Source of the DNA: Apodemus sylvaticus
Lineage: Eukaryota; Chordata; Mammalia; Rodentia; Muridae
DNA: 64,000 nucleotides
Assembly: GCF_947179515.1 (NCBI RefSeq)
Contig: NC_067495.1
Span: 140,939,702 to 141,003,701 of the forward strand
Direction: 5' to 3'
Both the position numbers and the translations under genes were made by a program. Of this stretch, positions 12,061 to 23,117 are shown in pieces. Below the pieces are notes generated by a model. It was given only the letters and a program-made list of their open reading frames with translations. It ran no database searches and had not been told where the DNA came from. How positions within the stretch are numbered: the first letter of the stretch is position 1; each line of letters opens with the position of its first letter.

Positions 12061-12627
12061 TCTTTCACCAGTTGGTTATCTCTGTTGTTAGCTGTTCTTG
12101 CTGTCTTTGACTGTGGCTTGTCCCTCCTGCAAGCTTCTGTGTCAGTACTCCTGGGAGAGCAGTTCTCTCAGGAAGAATTTAGGTATGAAGTGCTATGGTA
12201 CAAGGTCAACTCTCGGATGCAGACAGAAACAAGGATCTTGTCTCTGGCTGTTCCTTGTCTAAGACCTGATGACTCTGGGAGGGTTCCTATTGGGCCAGGA
12301 ATTTGAACAGAAGTGGTGGTATTACCTGGCAGGTTTGTCAGCCCTCCTGGGAGACCAGCTCCCTTTCAGTGCTATTTGGATAGGGATCCCTGTAGCAAAT
12401 GATCAGCTCAGCTGGTGCAGGTGTAAACTGGAAGGCTACTGTCCCAGGCTGCTCCTACTTTCCTGTGTCTTGAGGGTTCCAGATGGATCCCTCTGAGTAG
12501 CAGTGGTGGTTTTCCCTGCACTTACAGGCATGTTGGCACTCTTGGGAAGATAGCTTTCTCCCTGTGCTTCTTGGGTATGGATCCCTGAGGCAGAGGATCA
12601 GCTAAGCTGGCAAGCCTCCTGTCCAAG
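12061..12627 (-). promoter_or_regulatory. L1 5' UTR monomers, about 196-bp period
   Basis: The block GTCAGTACTCCTGGGAGA at 12141 recurs as GTCAGCCCTCCTGGGAGA at 12337 and as a third, weaker copy at 12532. The spacing is 196 and 195 bp. Each is followed by CTTT/CTCC and a GGGATCCCTG-type block. The monomer sequence differs from those at 10.2, 43.8 and 59.4 kb, pointing to a different L1 promoter type. Confidence 0.75.
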
Positions 12628-12714
12628 CGTTATAATTTTTATCCAAGAAATTAACACAATAATAGGTAATTTCAAAATAAAAATTAACTGTTTATCAAAA
12701 TTATGATCTCTCTG

Positions 12715-12781
<67 letters not shown>

Positions 12782-13194
12782 ACGTGCGCGCGCACGCACA
12801 TATGGGTTAGCCAAGTCACTCTACCAAAGAACACAGAAACAGTCAACAAGCCTATCCAGTAGCTGAGGCCACCTTTACTGTTTCAGATCTTATGATAATA
12901 AGATCTCTTTTGCCATTTTTCCTAGAGTGTCACTGTCTTATTGTTTCTTTTCACAGTGTCATGATAAAATACTGAACCATAATAAAAATCATGAACCAAA
13001 TAAACCCACATGAGCATGATAGAGACCCTTCTCCAAGGGGAAAGTAGAATTGTCAATTAACCCTATTATGGTTGTGTTATTTCCTCAAAAACTGTTTTCC
13101 TTCAAAACATGAGTCATAGAGCATATGATCTCATGACCCTTTAAGAGGGTAAATCAAATTAACATTAAATTACAATGAAGTTCATGTGTTACTT
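12628..13194. other. Spacer between L1 pieces, nothing recognised
   Basis: Apart from the microsatellite at 12705-12795, no repeat or gene is recognised between the minus-strand ORF1/5' UTR fragment and the plus-strand ORF2 fragment. Confidence 0.5.
12705..12795. repeat. (TC)n(AC)n microsatellite with CG-bearing edge
   Basis: A (TC) run passes into about 20 AC units and then an alternating purine-pyrimidine GTGCACGTGCGCGCGCACGC edge, which could adopt Z-DNA. Confidence 0.93.
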
Positions 13195-14118
13195 GATTTT
13201 TGGAAAAAGCAAGATAGTAAGCTTCTTTCATCAAACCCAAAAGAAGTTAACCAATCAAATTTTAAAGATAACATCAAAAATGACAGGAAGTAATAATCAC
13301 TATTCCTTAATATCTCTTAACATCAATGGACTCAATGCCCCAACAAAAAGACATAGACTAACCGACTGGATACGTAAACAGCACCCTACATTTTGCTGCA
13401 TACAGGAAACACACCTCAGGGTCAAAGACAAACACTACCTTAGAGTAAAAGGCTGGAAGACAATTTTACAAGCAAATGGTCTCAGGAAACAAGCTGGAGT
13501 AGCCATTCTAATAGCAGATAAAATTGACTCTCAACCCAAAGTCATCAAAAGAGACTCTGAGAGGACACTTCTTGATGGTCAAAGGAAAAATAGAACAAGA
13601 AGAACTCTCAATCCTGAACATCTATGCTCCAAATGCAAGGGCACCCTCATTCATAAAAGAAACTTTATTAAAGCTCAAAGCACACATTACACCTAACACA
13701 ATAATTGTGGGTGACTTCAACACTGCACTTTCCTCAATGGACCGAACAGGAAAACAGAAACTGAACATGGACACAGTGAAACTAATTGAAGCTTTGGACC
13801 AATTAGATTTAACAGATATATATATATAGAACATTCTATCCTAAAGCAAAAGAATATACCTTTTTCTCAGAACCTCATGGTACCTTCTCCAAAATCGACC
13901 ATATAATTGGTCACAAGACAGCCCTCAACAAATATAGGAAGATAGAACTAATCCCATGCCTCCTATCAGATCACTATGGAGTAAAAATGGTCTTCAATAA
14001 CAACAAAAACAACAGAAAACCCACATACATGTGGAAACTGAACAATATTCTACACAATGATACCTTGGTTAAAGAAGAAATAAAGAAAGCAATTAAAGAT
14101 TTTTTCAAAAACAAATTG
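13195..14118 (+). pseudogene. L1 ORF2 endonuclease-domain fragment
   Basis: It starts in the ORF1-ORF2 junction (GGAAAAAGCAAGATAGT) and runs through the endonuclease: KMTGSNNHYSLISLNINGL, TFCCIQETHL, IIVGDFNTALSSMD (13700-13740) and LLSDHYGV near 13970. The frame shifts near 13560 and 13820, where a TATATATA run sits inside the gene. Homology stops at 'aaagattttttcaaaa', just before the linker, with no RT and no poly-A. The catalytic Glu, Asp/Asn and Ser-Asp-His positions are still readable in pieces. Confidence 0.9.
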
Positions 14119-14189
14119 TAATGCACAATTAACACTCACATGCACCCACACACACACCCCCGAATGTGTGTGCACACATACACATACAT

Positions 14190-15082
14190 ACAATTTGATT
14201 GAATCAGATGTTAAAGACATTTATACAATGTGAATCAATGTATTCTTTTTCATACACTTGGTTTTCAGGCATTGTATTGAGACGCTCAATTAGAAACTTC
14301 ACATCTACTGAAAAGCATTCAGAATATTCACATCTACTCTATACATTATTGGAGGAGAAAGTAGTCATCAGGTTCACTGAATTATTAACTCTTTGGTGCT
14401 ACAATACCAACTTGTCTATAATATTTGGCCACTGGTGCAATAATTGTAGCAAAAATGTTATACAAGTAACCAACCATTTTTTTCTTTTCTATTTGATTTT
14501 AGGCCTGTTCCATGAGATGAAACTTGTACCTGACACATTTAAGGAGACCAAGAACCTGAGGCTAGATGGCCCTTGGAAAAAACCTACAATCATTACTTTG
14601 CTAAATGGACATAGCATCAAAAATGACTCCTAATAATCAATTAGGATCGGTACATTTATCAACATAAATCAGAGAATTTGCTTCTTGCAGTAGATGACAA
14701 TCAACATTGAATTCCACAACAGGTCAGTGTGTAGAAAATAAATGACTTTGAAATGCTCAGCTTTAAATGAGATTTCTATACCACATCCTTTCCCGAAAGT
14801 CTCAGGGCTATTTGTGGAAGAAGGAGCAGAATGATTATAAGGTATAGATGTCATGAATTACTTCACAGGAGTATTTTGCAGACATAACAGGACATATGCA
14901 CATATCAATTTGCAAGACCATGACAACATATACAAGTTCTATGCAGACTCAAGCCATTCAGGATCCCAGCAGTGAGAAGAGAAGGTAGGCATAAAGTTCT
15001 ACTCCTAGCCTTGGATATATTGTCAATTTATAGCTACTTGGAGAAGGAGAAGTATAATCAGTTTTCTTCAATGGAATGACCT
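14190..15082 (+). mobile_element. Lx-type L1 3' UTR, first part
   Basis: Old murid L1 3' UTR. Landmarks are CCATGAGATGAAACTTGTAC (14510), 'gctaaatggacatagcatc' (14600), 'aatgactcctaataat' (14622), a TTCTTGCAGTAGATGA segment (14682) and TTTTCTTCAATGGAATG (15062). It stops there; the matching tail reappears at 16270, so the LTR-type sequence between them looks inserted. Confidence 0.68.
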
Positions 15083-15650
15083 AGTGTTTACCTGTTTCTT
15101 CTGAGATTGGAACATTCGACTCCCCAGGGAATCATCTTAATCAGGAAGATAAACAACTCATAACAGCTTCAGGAAGTACCTGAAACTGACCAGATTCATG
15201 AAGCCCCTCCATGCCAGAGTAAACAATAAAAGCTGAGAGTCCCCTTCAGACAAAGTAAAATTTGCAAAGCTTGCACTGAGACCAGCTTACTGGAAGATGC
15301 AGAAAATAACTAAGCTGCCAGGAAGAGGTTTCAATTAACTGAAGCACTAGAAAGCAATACTTTCCAACCTGTTAAGCTGCCAGCATGTTGTGCAGTGTCT
15401 CAGGTTCCCAATTTTGTGATATATCACCCATTCTAGGGCCTGCTTTGGTGATGCTGCTGTCCTTGAGTCATTTCTGCTCCTATAAGTAACCCCACACCCA
15501 CATTTCTGCAAGTAGCACCAATAAAACTCAGTGGTTCACCGAGTTGTATTTGGTTGGTAACTGTATTTTAATCAGTTCTAGGCTTCCTATCTGGCGTAAG
15601 TAGATGTGTGTGTTGTATTTCCCCAGGAAAAGTTTTATCACACAAAATCT
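15083..15650 (+). mobile_element. LTR-type repeat, plus strand
   Basis: It lies inside an Lx 3' UTR and begins near TGTTTACC. It has a TATA-like TATAAGTAA at 15481 and an AATAAAA signal at 15520, followed by a GT-rich U5-like end (GTTGTATTTGGTTGG). That is the core order of a retroviral LTR. The downstream edge is uncertain, no TSD was seen, and the family is not identified. Confidence 0.5.
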
Positions 15651-15654
15651 AGAT

Positions 15655-16240
15655 ATATTTAAAGGGGAAAGCATCAGTTGAGGATCCCCAAGACCAAGTT
15701 CTCAGCACAGAGGAGATTTATTTGCCCCAGAATGAGAGGACGGGGTGAAGATAAAAGACAGGATATAAAGGAATGGAACAAAGGAGTGGGAGAAAAGGGA
15801 AAGGGGAGAGGATTAAGGGCTAGTTGTCCTGAATAGGACAAAAGACTGCCTCTGAATGGAGGGAAGACAGATGAGGCTTGTAGGAAAATGGTGATTTATA
15901 AATGTGCAAGGGGGAATTCTGTGTTAGGATGAGGTGTTTACTTATAATTGGAATATTAATTAGGTGTTCTTGGTGAGACATTGATTGTTGGACTTCACTA
16001 CTTTGATAGTTGGATATTGAAAGTCTCAGGAGGAGGGATGCTTTAATAGCTGAACACTGATAGTCTCAGGAGGAGGGAGTGACCAAATAAGGAAATAGGC
16101 CTTGGGGTATTGCTTTAGGAATGTATTCTAATGGTTTTTAGCAAGGCAGGCAGAAGAGGAAGAGAAGAAAGAGGCCTGCCAGAGCATGCTTGGCATGCTT
16201 GAACTGGCCAGAGTCCCTTCAATATTAACTGTACTCCAGA
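15655..16240 (-). mobile_element. LTR-type repeat, minus strand
   Basis: TTTATT at 15718 is AATAAA on the minus strand, with a purine-rich body to its right, as in an antisense LTR. A 41-bp segment ending in AGTCTCAGGAGGAGGGA is duplicated at about 16005-16083. Family and exact ends are unknown. Confidence 0.4.
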
Positions 16241-16269
16241 GCAAATACCCATGTTGCAGGAGTAGTTTG

Positions 16270-16431
16270 CCAACACAAATTGGACTCCAGATTTTTTGTT
16301 TGTTTTAAGAAAGAGAATGAACATGAACTTGGGTGGTTGAGGTGGTGGGAAAGGATCTGCAAGGAGAATATGATCAAAATATATTGTATGAAATTATCAA
16401 AAATAAACAATGTTATTTTTAAAAAGAACTA
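16270..16431 (+). mobile_element. Lx-type L1 3' UTR, distal part and tail
   Basis: It carries the terminal landmarks of Lx 3' UTRs: TTTTTTGTTTGTTTTAAG, AACTTGGGTGGTTGAGGTGG, GATCAAAATATATTGTATGA and an A-rich end. The same tail occurs at 45430-45482. It continues the piece that stops at 15082. Confidence 0.68.
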
Positions 16432-16505
16432 AATACTTATCTCCAACAAGGAAAAAACAAAAATCAAAACCAAAAATACAAATTAAAGGAACAACATAAC
16501 AATAT

Positions 16506-16968
16506 TGTGACCTAGCTGAAAAATTACAATGTTAAGTCCTATCTCCATCACCTATTCCTTATCAATTAGACAAAGGCTACAACTGTTAATACCAAGATCT
16601 GTGACATCATATAGGCAACAATTAGCACAGTGTGACTATAGGCCTGTTGCCAAGGCAACAGCTGCCATAGACCCAGAATTCAATGGGCCTACCTTTACCT
16701 GTAATTTAAGTCATCACCTGTATATAATTGGGTAGCGTTTCTCCTCTCTCTCTCTCTTTCTTTTTCTTCCTTCCTCCCGCCCGCTACACCTTTTCCCCAT
16801 CTTAAATAAAGCCCCATGTGGAACTGTTTGGCCTGGTGTGACCCCTCATGGACTGGTGTGACCCCTCATTGTGGTCTGCATCTCGGCCGCATCCCCTTGG
16901 CCCACACTGAGGGCAAACAGATGACCTGCAAGATGGGCAGGCAGACAAACTGCATGGAAAAACCAACA
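16506..16968 (+). mobile_element. Class I ERV 5' LTR
   Basis: It runs from TGTGACC to CCAACA. It has a TATATAA box at 16721, a CT-rich block, AAATAAA at 16804, and a U5 with a duplicated CTGGTGTGACCCCTCAT (from 16832 and about 16852). Three bases after the end, TTGGCAAG could be a degraded primer-binding site; I could not assign the tRNA. The gamma-like protease and RT downstream support a 5' LTR rather than a solo LTR. Ends are by eye. Confidence 0.65.
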
Positions 16969-17580
16969 TTTTGGCAAGATATCCAGGAGATTCTGCCTGC
17001 AGCTTCTACAGACAGGACAGTGCAGTCATCCACAGAAGCTGCTTCCATCTTCACCTTAGCTGCCTGCCCACCTTAGCCTCTGCTGCAGCCACCACTGCAG
17101 TCACAGCTGCTGCCACTGCTACCACTTCTGCTATCTCTGCCACTACTCCTGCTACTACCTCTGCTGCTGCCACCACTACTGCCCCTAGTGGACTAGTGGA
17201 TTCCCCACCACTGGGCAGACTGCTGCAGCCTGAGACTCACGGGCTTCCATCACATGAGCTGTGCTCTACCTGCCATGTGGATTTGTCTCCAGGCCAACGG
17301 ACCAAACAGTTCCACACTCTCGGCTATTGGATTGCACATTCTCACAAACACACATCAGCATATCTGTAAGGTGCCTCGGTTAGCTGGAGGAAATCTTAGC
17401 CACATATGGGACCTGGCCAGCCTTTTTTGAGCTAAGATTTGCCTCTCAGGCCCATCCCACATGGCTGGCCTTCCAGCTAACATTCTTAATAGGACATTTA
17501 AGCTCTTGGGTGTACCCTCACTCAGAAGCAACCCAATGCAGAACATAGGGCCATCCCATCCAGATACCCCTCCAGCTGAC
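16969..17580 (+). pseudogene. Class I ERV leader and collapsed gag region
   Basis: Between LTR and protease there are only ~600 bp where a full gag would need about 1.5 kb, so most of gag is deleted. It contains a low-complexity GCTGCYACYACY tract (17080-17190) that would read as Ala/Thr repeats, then a short Pro/Cys/His-rich stretch. No intact matrix, capsid or zinc-knuckle is recognised. The 17560-17640 end reads into the segment that precedes protease in gamma-type pol. Confidence 0.55.
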
Positions 17581-17599
17581 CTCCTAGGCTTGGCTTTGG

Positions 17600-17907
17600 A
17601 TGACTGAAGGGGCTGGAGCTCCCTAGACCCGACCACACCCATCACCAGCAGGGAGCCCAGGGTAACTATCATGCTATGTGGGTGGCCAATCTCCTTCCTT
17701 TTGGACACCGGGGCCACTTACTCGATCCTGATGGAGTTTTGGGGACCCATCTTAGCCTCGTGTCTTCCCATAGTTGGGATAGGAGGACAGCCTTACCTTC
17801 CTCATCAGACCCCACCACTTAACTGCACTTTTAGAAATATACCCTTCACCCACTCCTTTTTGGTAGTGCCAACTTCTCCCATTCCCTTATTGGAAGAGAT
17901 CTTTTAG
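17600..17907 (+). pseudogene. Class I ERV protease remnant
   Basis: Aspartic protease of a gammaretrovirus-like element. PISFLLDTGATYS at about 17686-17724 carries the Asp-Thr-Gly active site. It is preceded by a TPITSREP-like segment in the same frame and followed by a flap-side region. The open stretch ends at 17907 with a stop (frame about 17671-17907). Dimeric retroviral proteases are roughly 100-125 residues, so this covers most of the domain. Confidence 0.85.
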
Positions 17908-17949
17908 ATAAGTTGGGGGCTTCAATTTCTTTTGCTCCCCCTACTCGCC

Positions 17950-19061
17950 TGAACCCAAGCTCACCAGCAGTTCCCCTACTTCTCCTTCTAGTCAGTCAAC
18001 CTACTAACACTAACATGTTATTTCCTCGACCAGCTTCTCAGGTGGACCCCAGACTTTAGGACACCCAGATCCCCTCTGTTGCTAGACATCATTCTCCTGT
18101 TGTCATCCAGTTACTGGACCCTACCAGGAACATCACCCAAGCTCAATACCCTCTCTCTCTCTTTCCAGAGCCTCAGGAGACTTAAGCCTATCATTTCTGA
18201 CCTCTTAAAGAAAAAACTCCTTCGCCCCACTTCTTCTCCTTTCAATACCACTATACTTGCAGTTAAGAAACCTAATGGTACCTATTGCCTGGTTCAAGAC
18301 CTCAGGCACATTAATGCTGCAGTGGTTCCTCTCCATCCTGTCATAGCTATTCCTTACATACTTCTTTCTATTATCCCCTCAGGAACTTCTCATTTCTCAG
18401 TCCTATATCTAAAGGACACATTTTTCTCTATCCCTCTCGACGCTCAACCACAAAACATATTTGCCTTTACCTGGATGGATCCTGACACCTACTTTTCTAC
18501 CCAACTTACCTGGACTGTTCTGCCTCAGGGATTCTGGGACAGCCCATACCTATTTGACCAGGCCCTGGCATCTGACTTACTCTCTTTATCTCTCCCTAGA
18601 TCTAAAATTCTTCTTTATGTAGATGACATCCTTGTCTGTAGCCCATCTCTAGAGATTAGCAAAACAGACCCTTCTCCTCTTCTAAATTTCCTTTCCAGTT
18701 GAGGTTACAGGGTCTCACCTTCCAAGTCCAACTGTCCACTCCTCAGGTAACCTATTTGGGATTGACAATTACCCCAACTCACAAGGTTATATTACCTTAG
18801 ATAGAAAGAATCTGATTCAGTCTTTAACTGTTCCTTCTACAAAGGAAGAAATTTTTATCATTCCTAGGTTTCTGGGTTCCTTCCTTTTCCCTCCTTTCTT
18901 GACCCTTAAACAAGGCAGTATTAACCCCCACCCATGAACCTCTTCTCAAACCTGTTACCAAGCCCTTTCAGATACTCCAACAGGCTCTCCTTAAGGCCCC
19001 AGCCTTACATCTCCCTGACCTCACTCACCCTTTTTCCCTCTATGTAACTAAGGAGGGATTT
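17950..19061 (+). pseudogene. Class I ERV reverse transcriptase remnant
   Basis: The best frame is 18079-18702. Motifs in order: LRRLKPIISDLLKKKLLRP, AVKKPNGTYCLVQDLRHIN, LKDTFFSIPLD (first catalytic Asp), LPQGFWDSPYLFDQAL, and YVDDILV (catalytic Asp pair, about 18616). A TGA at 18700 cuts the frame, but GYRVSPSK continues in phase directly after it. Thumb and connection sequence is recognisable to LHLPDLTHPFSLYVTKEG (about 19005-19055), where it is cut by the minus-strand element at 19062. The motif style is gamma-like, class I. Confidence 0.9.
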
Positions 19062-19530
19062 TGACCCGTCCAGCAGGTCCAGTTGTTCCAGGGTCCCAAA
19101 GAAGCACTACCTGAGGGTCAAAAATGGGGGAAAGAGAGAAAGGAAGCCAAGCATGCTAAGAAAGGCAAAGTCAGTCTGGGTTGTGTCAAGGCCTCATTTA
19201 ATGTGGGGAGGTAAAGAGTTTTAAGGCTTACAGAGAAGGAATTGACCTTCACACAAGAACAAAGGAGGGAAGGGCGGAGACACCCCTAGCGATCAAAGCA
19301 GGAAGCAAGGAGGTCATCAGATGGGGACACCCGGAGTTAAAGCTATGTAAGTTGCACCCACTCCTGGCATCACATCCCACTCTAATGGCTTAATCAGGCC
19401 CTTGGTGGGTGTGAAGGGCATCCAGGTAGTGGACTCACAATAATCCCGTCATTGAGTCACCCTGCAGCCAATAGGTGGTGTGCTTCTGGCTCATGGTACC
19501 ACAATATTTCCTGTCATTGACTACTCAACA
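19062..19530 (-). mobile_element. Class II ERV LTR, minus strand
   Basis: On the minus strand it reads TGTTGAGTAGTC...GGACGGGTCA, so it has TG...CA ends. An ATTAAA poly-A signal lies at about 19197-19202, with a pyrimidine-rich U5. It lies just downstream of an env tail on the same strand, as a 3' LTR should. Its outer edge cuts the class I RT. No matching second LTR was found to the right. Confidence 0.6.
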
Positions 19531-19589
19531 GCTTATGGCCCTCAGCCACTATTAGGAGCCGGAGGTCACCCTCCCTGGCACTGTTGTTT

Positions 19590-19900
19590 CTATAGTTTAC
19601 AGAACCGAGAAATCTCTGTGCCTGCAGCAAGGGTGGAGAACTGAAGGCCAACAGTTGTTACCTCTGTGTTGTCTGAGCCTTGAATGTCAGGCTGATGATA
19701 GTGAACTGCAACTGGTCTGTTTAAGGCAGAATTGATCTGTGATTTAACAAAAGTGGTTAATCTGTTAAAAGCCCAGGGGTCAAATGACAAAAGCAACAAA
19801 AGACCCAGGAGGGGCCCCAAAAGGCTAGGGAGCAAGGTGGAGAACCAGGGAGAAGTCTCAGCATCAGCATACTCTGGCAGCTAGCTTGTTCCTTCAGCAT
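19590..19900 (-). pseudogene. ERV env transmembrane-subunit tail
   Basis: The minus frame includes LLGPLLGLLLLLSFDPWAF, a hydrophobic anchor ending in the FDPW-type turn, then NRLTTFVKSQI and a PVAVHYHQ cytoplasmic tail. This is the layout of gamma/type-D retroviral transmembrane subunits, where the anchor is followed by a basic amphipathic tail. The surface subunit and ectodomain are not recognised upstream; at least one frameshift lies near 19835. Confidence 0.75.
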
Positions 19901-19959
19901 CCTGTAGAAAGAACACAAAAATGCCTCTTTTCTACACTTAGAGTTCCCTGGCATTAAAA

Positions 19960-22689
19960 TTTTTAAATTTTTGTGGTATATAGAGATGTGATTCTCCCTT
20001 CTTTTATTATAGAAATTATGGGAATTATGAGGAATCTCAGTAATATGACTAATATTAAATTATTAATAAAACATCTCAAATGACTGACTATAATAATCAG
20101 TTATAATATTTGTCTTAATCTGATTTGGAACATTCAGTATAAAAAATAACATATGTAAAAACAGTTATAACTAGAAAGCTTGAAAAGCTGTCAATGGTCA
20201 TATGTATATTTTGATTTTTTGAATTGCATTTGTATTGTAAAAGTTAAGAATTAGTAGCATTAAAAAGGAAACAATTTCAAGCAATTGTAAGCCGTTTTAT
20301 ATAAATCAAAAGTTTGATTTTTAACATTTTAAAAAGAACAGCTATAGCACCCAATTCAATTGTCTGTACTGAAGCAAGGGGACACTCAAAAGAATAAACA
20401 TGTGATCTAATTATATGAGCTTTACTCCCATAGTAGATGTATTTTTATAGGATGCATGTATAAATCTATAACAATAAAAATATATAGAGAGGCATAGTTT
20501 TAACAATTTATCTTTTAGATAACAATTATTAATTTCGCCTAAAAATGCCTTGCCATGTAATAAATCAACCATCAATGTTTTGTAATAACCAATCTGATTG
20601 CTGTTTGAAACAAGGAACAAACGTTTTCTACCTTGAAAACAGGTTCAGGTCTTCCACGGGCAAGTTTAAGATGAGGTTAATATAAGATAAAGCCAATTAA
20701 TATATCCTAACAACCTTTAAAGATCATTTACGTAAAAATTCTAAAAGCCTATAGTTAGGAGAAAATCCTATAACAAACATTTCATGAACATTATACACTG
20801 AAGAATTTAAGATCCTAGCTTCTTGTATTGAGACAGAGACAAAACATATTTTCTCATTTAAGGTAAGGCTACTAGCCATTCCTTGAGGAAAAAAAACCTT
20901 CTAATGAAATTGCTTTATTGCTTCTTTAAAGTTAGAAGCAAATGCTTTTATAATAATTTTGTATGGAGTAGACAGGCCAAATTTCATAGCCTTATTGACC
21001 TTTTATAGATTTGAACTGCATTTTAAACCACACCTGGATAAGTATTTCAAGAATGTTCTTTTAGCCAAACACTCCCTAGTTGAGGCCTGCAAGGCAAAAA
21101 CACAAGCTTCCTTACTAGCTTCCACTGAGGCAGCCCCAAGCCTTGTATTAATTCAAATTACATTCAAATGTAAATTCCTTTGTTGTTGTTGTTGTTGTTG
21201 TTACCCAAGGACCCACCTTGAGTCCTTGGCAAAGGCTTTACATGCAGTTCCTCAAACTTAACCATCTTCTAATCTGAGCTTTTTATCTAAGACCAGACCC
21301 AAACCTGCCTCTCCAGTCCAGCAAGGACATAATTCCAGGATTCCTGGAAATATCCTACTTGTTTCTTAGTAGTCAAAGAAGCCTGATGGATATCAAATAA
21401 ATTTCCACTGATATCTCCTTTGTAATCATGGAGGGTTAAATTTTGCTCCTACCACTGTAGCCTATAAACTTGTGGAAAAGTGGCAATAGACCTATAATGG
21501 CCGCAGAAGTATCATTCTTAAAATTATCTTAATTACAAAATATGTTAAGAATCATGAGCCTTTAACCAGGCACAAACTGCAGCCAATGGCACAGTGGCAA
21601 TTTTTATTGTACCTCTTTTTTTTTCTTGCAATATTAAAGCACAACTGCAACTTTGGAAGCAAATCCCAATTTTAAACAATCTATTTTCTTTAAAATCATT
21701 GGTGAACACATTGTTTTTACAGCACAAGGTTTGTCTGCCTGTTCTTATGTTCAAGTGTATGACAGTATAACTTATTAAAGAGACATTATTTTAAATCGTA
21801 TTTCTTATAAGTTCAATCTCCAGGCCAAGATTCACACGAAACACCAAGCCAATTTACAAGCATCTTAGAGGCCTGTCTTTCCTGGGTTGCATCATGCCAT
21901 GTGTATCTGGTTAAGATGGCTCTGACACTGAATCACCAGTTTTAAACAAACTTTTTCTTAATAGCACTATACCTTTTAAATCACAGCCAATTAATTTATA
22001 ACTCCATAGTAAAGATATGTAAAACTTTATACCATTAAGACCAATTAAAAACAAGAATAAAGCAAGTACATGAATTTCATAAGTTAAACCAAAGTTTCCC
22101 AAAACTTGAGGCTTCTTTCTCTAAAGCAGCTTTTTTTTTCTCCAGCTGTGTTTTGACTCTCACTTAAGAAAGAGAGGCACCTTGAATTAGATTACTTTGT
22201 GTAAATCGCCGAATGGCAGGACTGCCGACAGATAAAGGTTTTTTACCATTTTTCTTTTTAATATAAAACATAAAAATGACCAGTCATTCAGCCAAACAAA
22301 ACAATGGACAACACAAATTGACACACATATGAACAGGTTTTGGTGCACCAAAAGACAATCAACAGACAGGGAGGGAACTTGATGTCCCAAAGAGATCCAA
22401 ATATCTTAACCTGAACTAAGGAGATCTCCAGTAGGTTTCAGAGAGAAAACAGGACATCTCCCGCTTTCCTGTCCTCACCAGGTTGAAATAGCTTCCAACC
22501 ATTCTTTTATTCTTTTTATACTGTGTCCTACACATGGAAAAACTGCTTTTCTGAAACCTGCTTTTTCTCTTGTTTAAGATTTAGCAAGGGGAAGGAGGAT
22601 GCCTAGTTGAGCACACACACCTGTGGAGAGGGGAGGAAAGCCCAGGAATTTCTCTTCAGTCCAGGTCTTACATACTGCCCATGAGCAGT
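19960..22689 (-). mobile_element. AT-rich non-coding interior of class II ERV
   Basis: Between the env tail and the protease, about 2.7 kb shows no RT, RNase H or integrase motif in any frame I inspected. It is AT-rich and contains a (GTT)7 tract (about 21181-21201). The layout resembles non-autonomous class II elements in which pol has been replaced by non-coding sequence (ETn-like by analogy). It could instead be unrelated DNA between two separate fragments. Confidence 0.4.
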
Positions 22690-23117
22690 TTTTCTCCTGT
22701 CACCTTAGCAGCAGTCTCTGACTTCTACTGGCATGGGTCTCCCCTGTCCATTTTTGCCTAGTCCCTGTCCAAGGAGATAGCCCTGGGAGAGCATTTGTTG
22801 AGCAATCACCTCATTGGGACTACACATAAGGACTTTCATTTGAGAGAGAATGTCTCTTCCCCAGAGGTTAACAGGCAGAACAGGGACCACGAAGGGCTGA
22901 GTAGAGCCAGTATTGTCCTCACTGTCCTCCCAAGTCAGCAACTGTGAGCTCTGGAGAGTATTTTTTTTTTTGATTGTCCAATCCCCTGCAGATGGGTCAG
23001 AGAGGCTTGCAGAAAGTTGCCAGCAACAGCTAACAGATGGGCACTCCCCCCTCCATTCTCAGCATCTATTATTATGTCCCGTATAAGGCCCCAGGAACTA
23101 AAAAATGCATCAGACAC
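22690..23117 (-). pseudogene. Class II ERV protease tail with G-patch
   Basis: The minus frame 22705-22941 reads PVLPVNLWGRDILSQMKVL, then MLSQGYLLGQGLGKNGQG. The first is the C-terminal end of a betaretroviral protease (the LWGRDIL block). The second is a glycine-rich G-patch, a feature of class II pro genes and not of class I. The part to the right (22935-23117) should be upstream pro/dUTPase but is too degraded to recognise; the active-site Asp-Thr-Gly is not visible. Confidence 0.82.

Larger units (their letters stand above)
11222..12627 (-). mobile_element. Older L1 fragment: ORF1 plus 5' UTR
   Basis: A minus-strand L1 piece covering most of ORF1 and a 5' UTR. It is more diverged than the 6507 copy and has a different 5' UTR type. 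It stops at 11222 within ORF1, with no ORF2 and no poly-A, so it is a 3'-truncated or rearranged piece. See the plus-strand ORF2 piece at 13195 and the related finding. Confidence 0.8.

Noticed and set aside
12598..12849. Val-Cys repeat frame with His-Val start
   Set aside because: Translation of the (AC)n microsatellite.
13175..13696. 173-codon open frame as a possible gene
   Set aside because: It is the L1 endonuclease N-terminus read into a second frame after a frameshift, not a host gene.
17355..17717. 120-codon minus frame across the class I provirus
   Set aside because: Antisense shadow of the protease region, which has clear sense-strand motifs.
22187..22390. Class II pol fragment in the minus frame
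   Set aside because: No RT, RNase H or integrase motif is visible; left as non-coding interior.
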